DNA from: Toxoplasma gondii ME49
Lineage: Eukaryota; Apicomplexa; Conoidasida; Eucoccidiorida; Sarcocystidae
NCBI RefSeq assembly: GCF_000006565.2
Contig: NC_031475.1
Coordinates: forward strand, 1,137,535-1,201,534
Direction: 5' to 3'
Length of the DNA: 64,000 nucleotides
Both the position numbers and the translations under genes were made by a program. Position 1 is the first letter of the stretch. Every line of letters begins with the position of its first letter. The notes under the pieces are model-generated. The model did not search any database. It was given only the letters and a program-made list of their open reading frames with translations, and had not been told where the DNA came from. Below are positions 1-10,647 of this stretch, in pieces.

Positions 1-3000
1 CGAGAGAAACGGATCTAAACGACCTGCGCGTTCTCGCGTTCGCCTTTCTTCTACGTCGTCTAAAAGACTGTGCGATGCTTGTCTACGTGCCTTCACATGC
101 GGTCGATGGGCGGGATGCTCTGAGTTGCTTCTGAAAACCGGCAGATTTTCTCGCTTGTCCCAAACAACTGACACTTCGGTGTCGTGGTGCGCAAGCGCCG
201 TGCGACTAGGAGCTAACGCAAAGGGCGGGGCAACTGCCGCGAGGTCGGTATCTCGGCAAGCAAAGAGCCGCTCTAAAAGTGTCCATCGCTGCGCCTGAGT
301 GAGGAACGGCGGGAAGCTGACGGCGCCTTGCGGAATGTGCGGCACCCGAAGAACCCGACATACCGTTCCTTCCGCAAACTCGCTAGTCAACTGGACGAAC
401 TGCTTGCTCGCGAAAAACTCAAATTGCTCAAGAGATGCCGAACGCGAGGCGTGCGCAATATGGCCAGGTACGTGTGTTCCAGATGGGAGTTCTGTCGGAG
501 TATCGTCCCCCAGACGGTTCATTTGTGATCTTGTCGAGCGCTTTTTTCCGCTCGCGTCCACATTTCGGTGGGTGGAAGGCGACTTCTGCCCAGTCGGGAG
601 AAAACTGCCCGAGTCGTGCGTCTGGGAAACCGTTCGCGTCCCTGCGTGCCGTTCGACTGGGTCGTGCTCTTTGAAGCAACTTTGTTTGTCTGTTGGTTTC
701 TCGTCGTTTCTTTCCGACCGGGGATCCTCAGGCGTACCGCGCGAATTCCGACCACTCACGACCCTCGAGAGTTCCTGTTCCAGAGATTCCACGATTGCCA
801 CGGCGAATTCAGGACTTCGTGAAGCGCTGCTCGCCGCTTCAGTGAAGCCCCGGGGTATATGTACACCGGGTGGCGACAGCCTCTGTACATCAGCGAACGG
901 AGAGAAAGCACCGCAAGCTGAACACCAGTTGCCAACAGAGTAGGGCTGTTCGCGCTCACATGTAGCTTGGACTGGGGACAAGCTGGATCTGCAAACAGCG
1001 ACGGAAGTTCCTCTTAGTGTTCCGGACGAGAAAAACGGATGGGAGGACGCAGAAGTGCTGCGTGTGATACCTGAAGGTCTGGCCTCTCGCGGGCCACCAG
1101 ACACCTCCCTCCGAATGCAGCGGTGTTCCTTTCGAATTACGTCCTCTTCTGATAATTTTTGTGATGCACGCGTTTCACCACTTTGGTTCATCTTCCGGGA
1201 ATCGCTTCGCGAACCGCAAATGCTCGTGGCAGTTTCGCTTTCTTCCGGATTTGCGTCCCTAGCTCCTCGGTCGGCGCTGCCTCCCGCCGAAATGCTTCTT
1301 CCTTCGCTGCCTTCTCGGCTTCCTGTTTCCGTTCTTTTTGTTTCTCCACGTGTTACCTTCTCCCATTCTGGAGAGACATGTGGAGAGTAACAGGTCTGGA
1401 TCTGTTGGCTTTTGAGATTCCCCGCCTCGTCCTCAGCCTCCCTCGATGCTTCACCCAGCAGCGACCAGTGTTCAGTGGTGGTTTCGTTTTTTCTCTCTTT
1501 CGTCTCTCCGTTTTCTGCGTTCTGTGCTTTCTCAACGGCGCCAGCGGAGAGTCTTCGGTGAGACGAGGCAAGGCAGAACGGTTGGGGAAACATTTTTCGT
1601 CTTTCTCCCGCGTGCTCTAGGCACGTTTCGCAAACGAACGGAGGCAGGACTCCGCAACACGGCAGAAAGGGGAATGACGGGGAGCGCGAAACTCCGTGAA
1701 AAGCGATACTCGACGACTGCCTCGAAGAAATCCGGGCACGACGCGGCCGTCTCTCGCTGTCTGATACCAAGGCGAGAGCGCGAGAACGTGAAAAAGACTC
1801 GATTTTCCCCCTTTCTCCTCGAGACAGGGATCTACCCACAAAAGCCTGGCGACATCGCGGTTTCTCCAACTCGCGTTTGGCCTGTTCCTTCCAGCCGGTT
1901 CCTGTTGTATGCACACCCGAAGGCCCCGCGACGGAACCGCGTCGGCCCGTCTGGGTTTCGTCATCAGCCCTCCGTCGGGTTTTCAGGCATTCCAATAAAG
2001 ACAGCTCTGAAAACTGTGACACGTCGCCAGCAGCCTCTCCTTTATTTCCTCTCTGTTCCCCGCAAATTTCCTCTTGTTCTTGCCGCTTCTTTCCAGTCAT
2101 CCAAGATGAACCCTCCGGCGTCAGCCCGCGTGCGTTACTGGCGCGTTTGTTTCCCCTCGTTTCGTGTTTGTCAGCGCTGGAAAAAGCAGCGGATGTCGAG
2201 GCGTTTGAATGCGGAGATTTCGCTGAGGCGGGGGGGAAAGCCAGCCGGCCCAGAAGCACATCTTGGAAGTGCAGCAGATGGAGCAAACGCAGCAGTGCAG
2301 CGGGTGTGAAAGCTGTCTGTACTGCCACATCCATCCAAAACGCTCTCACAGACAACGGCCGCAGATTCCCAGAGACAGACGGCGCCGACGCGAGCGACAC
2401 ACCGAAAGATGCACGGGCGAGAGGCGAGTGGGCCGGGGAACACAGACACGGAAAGGAGCGCAGCATCGGAGCAGTCGAAGCGACTGCGCCGCCGGCCGCA
2501 CGCACGAGGGCCAGGTGGCTCACACGATCGGCGACAGGGTGGAACAGGGGCTCTGAACGAGAAACACAGAGACAAGAGAGAGAAGAAAGACAAGCCAGCG
2601 AGTCGTCCAACGCTCTGCAGGAGGAAAGGCATCGCCAGTCCGTGTTGTGCGCGTCCAGAGCGCGCGATCGAGGAACACTGCAGACTCCTTGGACTTTTTT
2701 CTTCACAAAAGATAAAAAGCCTGGCTAGCGATCTCGAGTTTCCATGGAAGAAAGAGAGAACACAAGAGAGGAAGAACACTCGACGCCCTTCGACCCTCTT
2801 GCCGTTTCGAGAGAGGAGGGCAACACCTACTGAGGATGTAGAGAGACGCGAAGACTCTAGGGTCGCACTGAGGGACGACAGAGGCAGAAAATGCATACAG
2901 GAATGTTCAAACACGACCTGTCGCTGCAAGCTTCCAACTATGTTGAAACATTTGTTTTGCTTCGACTCGGAGCTGAAGAGTGTTACCTGGAATAAAGTTA

Positions 3001-3500
3001 AGGAGCGCTGTCTGAAGGAAACTGAAGACGCAGGAAAGCAACGCGACTTCGGTCTCGTGCTCCGTCGCCTGGAGCATCTGGGATGGGACGGGGACCAGGA
3101 GGACACAGAGTGGAACGGAGATGCACAAAGAAGCAGAAAAAGGAGACACGAAACGCGCGAGAGAGAAACGCACAGAGACGCCGCCAAGTGCATGTCGCCC
3201 GTCGGGATCAGTCTCAGTGCCTCACTTCCTGATTTCCTCCGTCCTTCCCTGCTGCCGACATCGTTGATGACACCTCCTTCTTTTTCTCTCTTCTTCTTGC
3301 GTCTTCTCGCTTCCTCTCCCTCCTTTTCTCTTCTTCTTCTCACCTTGTCAAGGAAGAGATTTGCAGGGAGTTTCGCCTCCTTGACGCGGGTCCAGAGTGC
3401 AGCAGCCACGAGTAGGCGGCGCATAGCACTGCCCGAAAGCGAAGGGAGGGCGGGCAGAAGAAAGGCGAGGGAGGCGTCGTCGAGGTGGGGGAGAAGGTAT
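1..3500 (-). CDS. Large protein of unknown function, 3' end beyond the left edge
   Basis: The minus strand is stop-free in one frame from 2724 to the window edge (about 900 codons), which is very unlikely by chance. The translation is hydrophilic and Ser/Arg/Glu-rich like coccidian disordered regions, with a more structured stretch near 500-1 (e.g. FEFFASKQFVQL at about 420-385, and QRWTLLERLF just below 300). Its 5' part near 2550-2250 is helical and Leu-rich (LLRLLHLLHFQDVLL). An upstream exon at 3344-3500 follows a CTTCTCAG acceptor and ends AAG/GTGAGA; it codes a Leu-rich helix pair (PHLDDASLAFLLPALPSL). Another exon probably lies near 2930-3000. The start codon and the junctions between 3344 and 2724 are unresolved. 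The Leu-rich helical pairs could be organellar RNA-binding helical repeats (as in RAP-domain proteins), but no RAP domain is seen, so this is only a guess. Confidence 0.6.
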
Positions 3501-4530
3501 CTGAGAAGAGGCAGGGAAGGTTCCCACCACAGAGAAAACACGGTGGAGAAAGAGATAAACAAAAAAGCGGCATCTCAAACGAGTTTTATCAGGGACAGCC
3601 CTTGGCAGCTACTCCAAGAAGAGACACCAGTGCGACACCTGCAGAAACTGACGCGCGTCTTGTGAGGGCCGGTCAGCAGCCTCTTCTCCCCAAACCTCAA
3701 AGTCTCCCATTCTCCATCTCCTGCGTCCCTGCTTTAAGCCAGCGACCCTGTGTGCGACTCCACACTGTGACGACGTAGGCAGGCAGACGTTCACGCAACC
3801 ACTCACCTTCACTACATACATATTTCTGTATGTGCACATTCTTCAGTTGATGAACTGTTACATGCGAGCTACATTCGAGGCTCGGCATTCGCTTTACGCT
3901 ACACGAACTGTCATCCTTAAAGAGCGGTCAACTTTCCCTTTCTCCGAATTGCACATCGCATGCGATATCAAATAGATACCTGAAGCTCGACTTTCCGTTG
4001 CGTATATGATTATATACGTAGATATATACATTTATATATATTGATGTATCCGTATGCATACACGTGAATATGTGTATATACGTATATTATTATATCTATC
4101 TGTGTATAGACGTATATATATAAACTCATCTATGGACATTTATTTGCATGTCGGTGGAGACGCAAGAGAATGAACGAAACAACAAGGGATTCCTCCATAA
4201 GTTTTTCTGGGACGTTCCTTTCAGCGTCACTTGTTCTTGGAGAAAACGACGAGAGGCCTTACAGTTCATCTGTGGGGTTGCAGAGGACGGCGCGAGGAGA
4301 GGGCGAATGCACCAGCTGGCGAACCAACGTCATTTTCTCCTTGACACTCACCCACGTTCTCTGAATCTTTATGGTTTCCTGTTCTCTGCGTTCTTGCCCT
4401 TCTGCTTCCGAGCCGTTTTCTCTTCCTCGAGGAATCTGTCGACGATCTTCACAGCCTGGAAGCCCGAACACATGAGGGAAAACGGAGGCGAAGAAGAACG
4501 AAAACACTGACAGTTGCATTGTTATCTATA

Positions 4531-4570
<40 letters not shown>

Positions 4571-5648
4571 CTTGTATGAATGTATGTATGTCCCCACATC
4601 TAAATATTGATATGTCTATTTCTATTTACGTCTACAACTCTGCGTCTTCCTCATTCTATCTATTGCTACCTATTTCTATCAATCTAGATTCATCTGCATG
4701 TTTCCCTGTGTGTCTATGTCTGTTTAGGTCTACTTTTATCACTTCATCTGCGCATATTGAGATCTGTTCTCACTTTTCGTCTTCGAGAATGTACGCGCAT
4801 CATTCAGGTTTGAAAGACGTTGTTTTTCCCGGGCTCTCTCTGGGCCTTGAAACTTACAAAAGAAGCAGTCGAGAGCGACTCTTTGAATGGGGAGAGCAGG
4901 ACTGCTGTCTGGTCTTCTCGCTGGACTCGAGCCGACGGGACAGCGGCTGCAGGCGTCGCACTGCAGAAGGTGGAACGAAGAAATCCGAAATTTCGCCGGA
5001 GAACAGGGAGGTGCAGAAGAATAAGAAACAGAGAAGGTCGGCGAGGGCAAGCGAGGAATGGTGCTGCTTTCCCTGCTCACGCCTCTGCGTGTGTCAGACA
5101 AACGAGACAGCAACCGACAGCAACCCTGCGGAGAGGTAGAAGACGAAGAAAACGAAGGCGCGGAAGAGGAGGAAGAGAAAACAGGAGATGGAGAACTTGT
5201 ATGGGTGGAAGAAGAAGATGAAAAAGAAGACGACGAGGATGACGACCAGGAAGAGGAACATAGAAGGGACGAGGAAGGACAGAGATGAAGACGGTGGCGA
5301 ACGCCCACGAGGGAAGGGATCTGAAAGCGAAGCGTCGTTTCCTCGCGTAAAGCCGAGGATGACGGGAGGGAGGGAGACCGGAAACAGGAAGAAGAGAGAC
5401 AGGAAGAACTCCACACCTGATGAAAGAAAAGAGGCAAAGCAACGATGTCTGAAGAAGAGGCACACCCGAAGAAGAGAAGACGCGAAAAGCAGGAAGCCGC
5501 TGCTTGTTGGACCGTGGTACCGTGAATGGATTCGAGAGACGCAACAGTAGTGAGAAGAAAAACGGTGAAAGGGCCAGTTTTCCCCATTTGTCTTGACAGC
5601 CAAATGAAGTGTCTTCTCACAGAGGACTTAGGAGGCAGATTTATATTT
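3501..5648. other. Intergenic, no supported gene
   Basis: This stretch lies between the left-edge gene and the terminal exon at 5649. The part from 3960 to 4130 is AT-rich, with TATATA/TACGTA words. The part from 4820 to 5550 is purine-rich on the plus strand and gives overlapping open frames on both strands (plus: acidic Glu/Asp run; minus: Ser-rich run). These follow from the base skew, and none has a convincing start plus splice signals. Confidence 0.4.
4534..4565. repeat. (AT)n microsatellite
   Basis: Uninterrupted AT dinucleotide tract of about 32 bases, between genes. Confidence 0.9.
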
Positions 5649-8600
5649 TTACTGCACGTTTTCTTCCTTTGCGCGTGTTAAGATTCGTTGTCTTCTTTGA
5701 GAGATCTGCTTGTTCTGGTGAAGCATCTTAAGAAGATAAAAGGCAAACACAGCAGTCCATCTGGTTCACATCAATGTGCGAAGTGCATGCAGACTCACCG
5801 GCCTCAAAAGCTTCACACCGCTCTGCGCCCACCATTTGCCTATGAGGACAGCCCACGGCGGGAGGGACTTTCCTTGAGTTCTTCGTCTGTTTCTGTCGTT
5901 CCTCTCCCTTCTTTCTGCCCCACCCGTTCCTGCCTCCGAACGAAACTCTCCACTTCCCGGAGAGCTCGCTGTCATTTTCTCTCTTTCAAGCGCGAAACTC
6001 CGGGAAGACGAGTACGCCGAGGCGTCGCTTTCGCTGTCTTCATCCTCCGAGACCGGCGGGAAGAGCGTTTGCAGGGAGTACCAAGTCTGCGGCTTGCGGT
6101 GGCGCTCAGAGGTGCGGAGAAAAAGAGAATTTCTTTCTCGTCCTCCGCGCACATGTTGTCTCAGCCTTTCACCGAGACTCTCCGACTTTGTAAAGTCCTT
6201 CGCCTCCACGGAGCGGTCTGCGGCTCTCGTTGCGCGGTTCGTCCTTCGACCTGCTCGCTTTCCTTCGCCCTCTGCATGCTGTTGTGATCGGCCAGCTCTC
6301 CTGCCGCCGCCTCTGCTCTCGGTCGCGGCTCTTTGCGTGCAGCGATGGAGAAGGCGCCTCCGAGAAGCTCGAGCGGCGCCAGCAAGGACATGAGAAGAAA
6401 GCGAAGCAGCAGAACGTGGAGAAGAAGGAGGAGATGAAGAGTGACAAGAAGGAGAGGGAGACAAAGACCGAGAAGAAGGAAAAGACGAGCGAGAAGAAGG
6501 GGAAGAAGAGGGAGAAGAAGAGGGGGAAGAAGAGGGAGAAGAGCGAGACGAAGAGGAAGAAGAGCGAGAAGAAGAGGAAGAAGAGCGAGAAGAAGAGGAA
6601 GAAGAGCGCGAAGAAGAGGGAGAAGAGCGAGAAGAAGAGGGAGAAGCAGGAGGGACGGCAAGACATCGATGAAGGAGAAACCGAGCAGAGGGGGCAAAGC
6701 TGTGTTGCAGACGAACGTACCGACGAAGGCTCTGAAGCGTAACGAAAAAGGACGGAGCGCGGAGTCACATTCAAGAAACAGAAGGCGAGGCAGAGAAACG
6801 AGCGGTCAGATTTATAACGCGCAGCGAAGCAATGTGGCGAGGACAGGAAACGAAAGCACGACTGAGCACGCAGAGACAAGACAGAGGAGACAGCGACACG
6901 ACGGCGGAGACAGCGACACGACAGAGGAGACCGAGACATGGGAGAGTAACAGTCCAAGAAGAGGGATCTAAGAAAAGAGATTTAAGAAGAGAGACTAGAG
7001 AGAAGAGGCTCGAGAGAAGCGATCTAAGACAAGAGTGAGACATTTGGTAGGGTTAGACAGGCAGCAAGAGCAGAAGCGAGAAGGCGAGGGAAGTTCTCTT
7101 TTCCGTTTGTCTCCTCGCGCCTGAAGTTTATCGTGGAAGAAGGAGGCGCTTCTTTAGAAGTCGCGGGCGAGGAAAACGGAGATGCAAGCATGCATGCGAA
7201 AATGAATGAGAAACAAGAGGGACAGCCAACCAGAGAGGGGGAGCATGCCCGTAGCACGCCAGCAAGCAGGACGAAGTCAGGGACATCCAATTTCCAGAAC
7301 GCTCTCTTTTCTAGAAAAAAGATGGAAATCGAGAAGTGTGAAAGTGTGCTTGAACCCGCAGCTCGACAAATGCAGAAGGGCGCGAGAGAGACCAGAACAC
7401 AGGAAGAAAACACAAACGCCTTTGGCAAGAGGAGAAGGCCCCCAGAACTCGAGGACATCCTCTCGACGGCCAAGAAAACATCTGCGAATGCATGCAGACT
7501 GAAACGTGACTCAGAGAGGTTCGCTTGAAAGGAACTAGGCAGGGAGGGACGGACCCACAGAGAGAACAGTCCGAGAGGGAGAGACAGAGAGGAAAACGAA
7601 ACCTCACCTCAGCGAAATGGTGACTTCCAAACGAGCAGCGACAGTGTCGGAGCAGCGCAGCGCCTTTACCGAACGCGATGGCGGGGACGACGAGGGAAGA
7701 GGCGTCCGTGGAAGTCAGGGCGAAACAGAGAGGGTGCGTGGTTTGCTACGCACACACAAACAGAAGAGAAGTCGACGAAAAACAGAGAGGGTCGCGCAAA
7801 GGAAGAGCCCACAAAAAGCAAGGAGCACGTCCGAGCAGAGACAGCTAGAGAGCGAGAAAGCAAGGAAAGAAACACAAAGAAAAGAGAGAAGGAGGGGGGA
7901 GACGAGAGCGAGAGGAATTTCAACGGAGACGGGAGAGAGAAGCATAGAGAAGAGAACAGAAGCGTAAAGAAAGAGAGAGAAAGAACGCAAACCAAAACGG
8001 CGGAGAAGGCACCCGCTGCAGCTGGGCAGGCTTCCTGGAGAACAGGCACTTGGGCAGCAGGGCCAAGAAGTGGAAAGGCGCTGGCTGGCAAGGCAAGGCG
8101 CGAGAATGCGTAAAACGTTCTCTTTTCGTTCGACGGAGAAGTTGGATCAAGCATGAACAGGTTCTGTTGCCCCGCGAAGCAGGATTTCTTCTTGGAGAAG
8201 AGACCGTTTGATGTGACGCATGTTCCTTCAAACAGATCTGGAAGAAGGACGTGACGAGCAGGCTCGTCCTAACATTTGCCCTGACCTTTGTGGTGTATGC
8301 TGCTGTGTGTTCGAGCGCCAACGTCGCGTCTCTTCTTCTGTGCAGTCCATGGGGATGCTCAGACTCACTTTCAAATCCGCTGCGTACGCCCATTGTTTGA
8401 TGTGCTGGTGATACCACTGCCAGATAATAGCATCTTCAAGGACATCGGCGCTCTCGTCTTCTTTCCCCTTTTCCTTCTGATCCTTGTCCTCTTCTTCCGC
8501 CTGTGCGTTCCTCTCTCCCTTTTCCTTTTTTCCTTTCTTTCCTTCTTTCCCTGCGCTACGTTCTTGTTCTCCTCTCCCCTCCCTGCGTTCTGCTTCTCCG

Positions 8601-9264
8601 CTGTCCTCATTGGTTCTCTGTGTTGCTGTCTCCTCCCTCGCCTCCCTCACCTCCCTCGCCTCCCTCACCTCCCTCACCTCCCTCTTTCCTTCTCCTTCTT
8701 CGCTTTCTCGGCGTTGTTCCCCTTTGTCAAGGCCGACATGTTCCGGATTCTGTCTCTGCCCGTCGCCACCTCTGCTCGCCGGTCTCTCGGCGTCCCCCAC
8801 CGTTCTTTTGCGTCCTTCCCTTCTCTTCTTCTCTCTGTGCGTGTCTCTTTGTCTTCGCTCTGCGTGGCCTCCCGCCTCGTAGTTCCCGCTGTCTCCGCAT
8901 GCAGAAGCTGCAGAGCACGCGCTTCTCTCACGCCCCCACCGCGCTGTCTGCAGATGCAGACGATTGTCCGTTTTCCGGGTCAGTCCCGAGTCCTCCTTGT
9001 CCCTTTCTCTTCGTCCGCTTCTTCGCGTCTTGGAAACGGATCTCTCGCCTCGTCGGCCTCCGTCTCTGTGCCTCCTTCGCCGTCTAGACGGAGACAGGCA
9101 ACCTGGGCGAGAGCTCGGAGGTGCGGGGAACGAAGACGAAGCGCGTGACAGAGAGGCGGCGGCATCGAGAACTTGGGAGAAAGAAGGCGAGAGACTCTTT
9201 CTTTCCTCTCGATCTCCTGTCCTCTCTTCGCCGCCGAAGTGGAAAGACGAACTACCAGCCTTTT
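5649..9264 (-). CDS. Charged multi-exon coding region (3' part of the M1-like gene or a separate gene)
   Basis: Several minus-strand exons are visible. 8369-9264 follows a TTGTCCAG acceptor and ends AAA/GTGAGT; its 298 codons are highly charged (RRE/EEE/KEK runs) and end in an aromatic segment (IIWQWYHQHIKQWAYAAD). A further exon lies in about 7990-8237 (acceptor CTTCTTCCAG; contains AGQQNLFMLDPTSPSNEKRT). Another ends at 5799 (CCG/GTGAGT) and holds an acidic patch SEDEDSESD. A phase-matching terminal exon at 5649-5726 starts after CTTCTTAAG and ends in TAA. The order and the linkers between 8000 and 6400 are not resolved, because a purine-rich minisatellite occupies that intron. No family is recognised. 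These exons follow the M1-like gene on the same strand and may be its C-terminal half. Confidence 0.45.
6430..6660. repeat. Purine-rich minisatellite (about 21-bp GAGCGAGAAGAAGAGGAAGAA units)
   Basis: Direct repeats of AGCGAGAAGAAGAGGAAG-like units, nearly all purine on the plus strand. On the gene strand (minus) this is a polypyrimidine intron. The plus-strand Lys/Glu-rich open frame here is a product of the repeat. Confidence 0.75.
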
Positions 9265-10095
9265 CTGGACAAGAAGCGAGCAAAGAAGAACACCCCGACG
9301 GAACAGGCGACGAAGGGAAAAGCGACGAAGGAAGAAGCGACGAAGGAAGTGAGGAAGGAAGAGAAGAAGGAAGAAGCGGAGAAGTGGAGAGATGAGATGG
9401 ATGGGGAGAAAGCAGACGACTTGAAGAGAGGTGGTGAACGGGAGGGAACAGAGAGGAAGAGACAAAGGGAGTAGAAAGCGAGAGTCTCTCTTTCGCCTTC
9501 GTGCCTTCGAGAGCGCAACAAGGAAAGGACGAGGCAGGAACGAGAGAAACGGAAGAAGAAAGACGACTTATGGAGGAAGAAAGCGGGAGAAGGACCCTGG
9601 ACGAAGGCGTGGAGCAGGAAGAACTCGGAAGTGGAAGAAACCGACGTGAGGCAACGTGCTCAAGGAGAATGCGAAGAAAGGCATCTCTCTGAAAAATGCA
9701 GAAAGACAGGGCTGCAGAGGAGCGTTCGAGACAAGAAAACAAACGGATGGAAGCAGTCCATACAGACGACCAGCCGGCAGGAGACTCTCAGCGTTTTTTA
9801 GGACCATGATACTTGTACAGCTCGTACACAAATATTTGTTTTTAAAAATGAATGAGGGACGAACAGAGGGTTCACAGCCTTTTTTATTGACTATGAATTT
9901 AGGTGAACCGTCTGAGGCGAGTAAAGAAAGTGAGAGGCTCGAGGCGTCACGCCGTTGAAACGCAGTTGCGTTTTCAGTTGGTAATACACAAGAAGCACCG
10001 TGCAACACAGTGAAAGGAGCTTCACCAGGTCGTAGGCTAGTAACGGATTAAAAATTCGCAGAACGCGCTTTCCGGAAGTTCCTTGAATCGACAAC

Positions 10096-10197
10096 CTGGA
10101 AATTCCAACAGGAAGCAAAGGAATCCTCTTTTGAAAAGGCTTCCGAGCAGAAGAAGCGGAAAAGTCGGAAAATCTTTCTTGCAAGTTTTCTAATATT
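10096..10197 (-). CDS. Possible next exon of the M1-like gene (frame ambiguous)
   Basis: The acceptor TTCTCCCCAG and a CAG/GTTGTC donor bound a 102-nt exon that continues in phase 0 from the exon ending at 10648 (34 codons, basic and aromatic). The same DNA is also open in a second minus frame for about 118 codons (9891-10244), which gives a segment resembling the IFD-x-x-x-Y-x-K-G-A-x-V-L helix of M1 proteins (here RIFNPLLAYDLVKLL). That frame would need a phase-2 junction, which I could not find. One of the two is probably real. Confidence 0.35.
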
Positions 10198-10647
10198 CTG
10201 GGGAGAAAGCAAAATGGGCGAAGGCGAGAAGAGGGGAGAAACACTGTTCACTCTCGTTGATGGAACCAGCGACGAAGGCGCTCTCAAGTGTTGCCTCGAA
10301 ACAATTCAGAAAGAAGAGCTGTAGAGCCTTCTACGGATTCCTGTTTTTCCTCATTTTGCTCTCCTTCCTACAAGTCCGTACTTATGCATAAACATATCTT
10401 TGTGCATATCTGGTAGAGATCGGTGCCGTTTTCTCTCTCTCTCTACCTCTCTATACCTCTCCGACATGTTTGATTCTCAGCAAAGAAGTAGATCTACATA
10501 AATGAGTGCGACTGGGTCTCGGTCAATCGCTCTGAAAGCTTCTGTCTCTGAACGTTCGTTCCCTCCCTTTCGTCCGTCTCGTTCTCGCCTTTCGCGGAGC
10601 CGCCCTCGCGTTTTCTGTCTCTCCTCCTTCACTTCTTGGCGCCTTAC

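Noticed and set aside
2409..3665. 418-codon Arg-rich plus-strand frame
   Set aside because: It is antisense to the introns and exons of the left-edge gene, and its composition follows purine skew.
6230..6742. Lys/Glu-rich plus-strand protein
   Set aside because: It derives from a purine minisatellite; the surrounding exon signals are on the minus strand and make this an intron.
10048..10324. Plus-strand frame ending at 10324 (FTLVDGTSDEGALKC)
   Set aside because: Although protein-like, it is antisense to the M1-like gene exon with good splice sites and lacks its own upstream exon.
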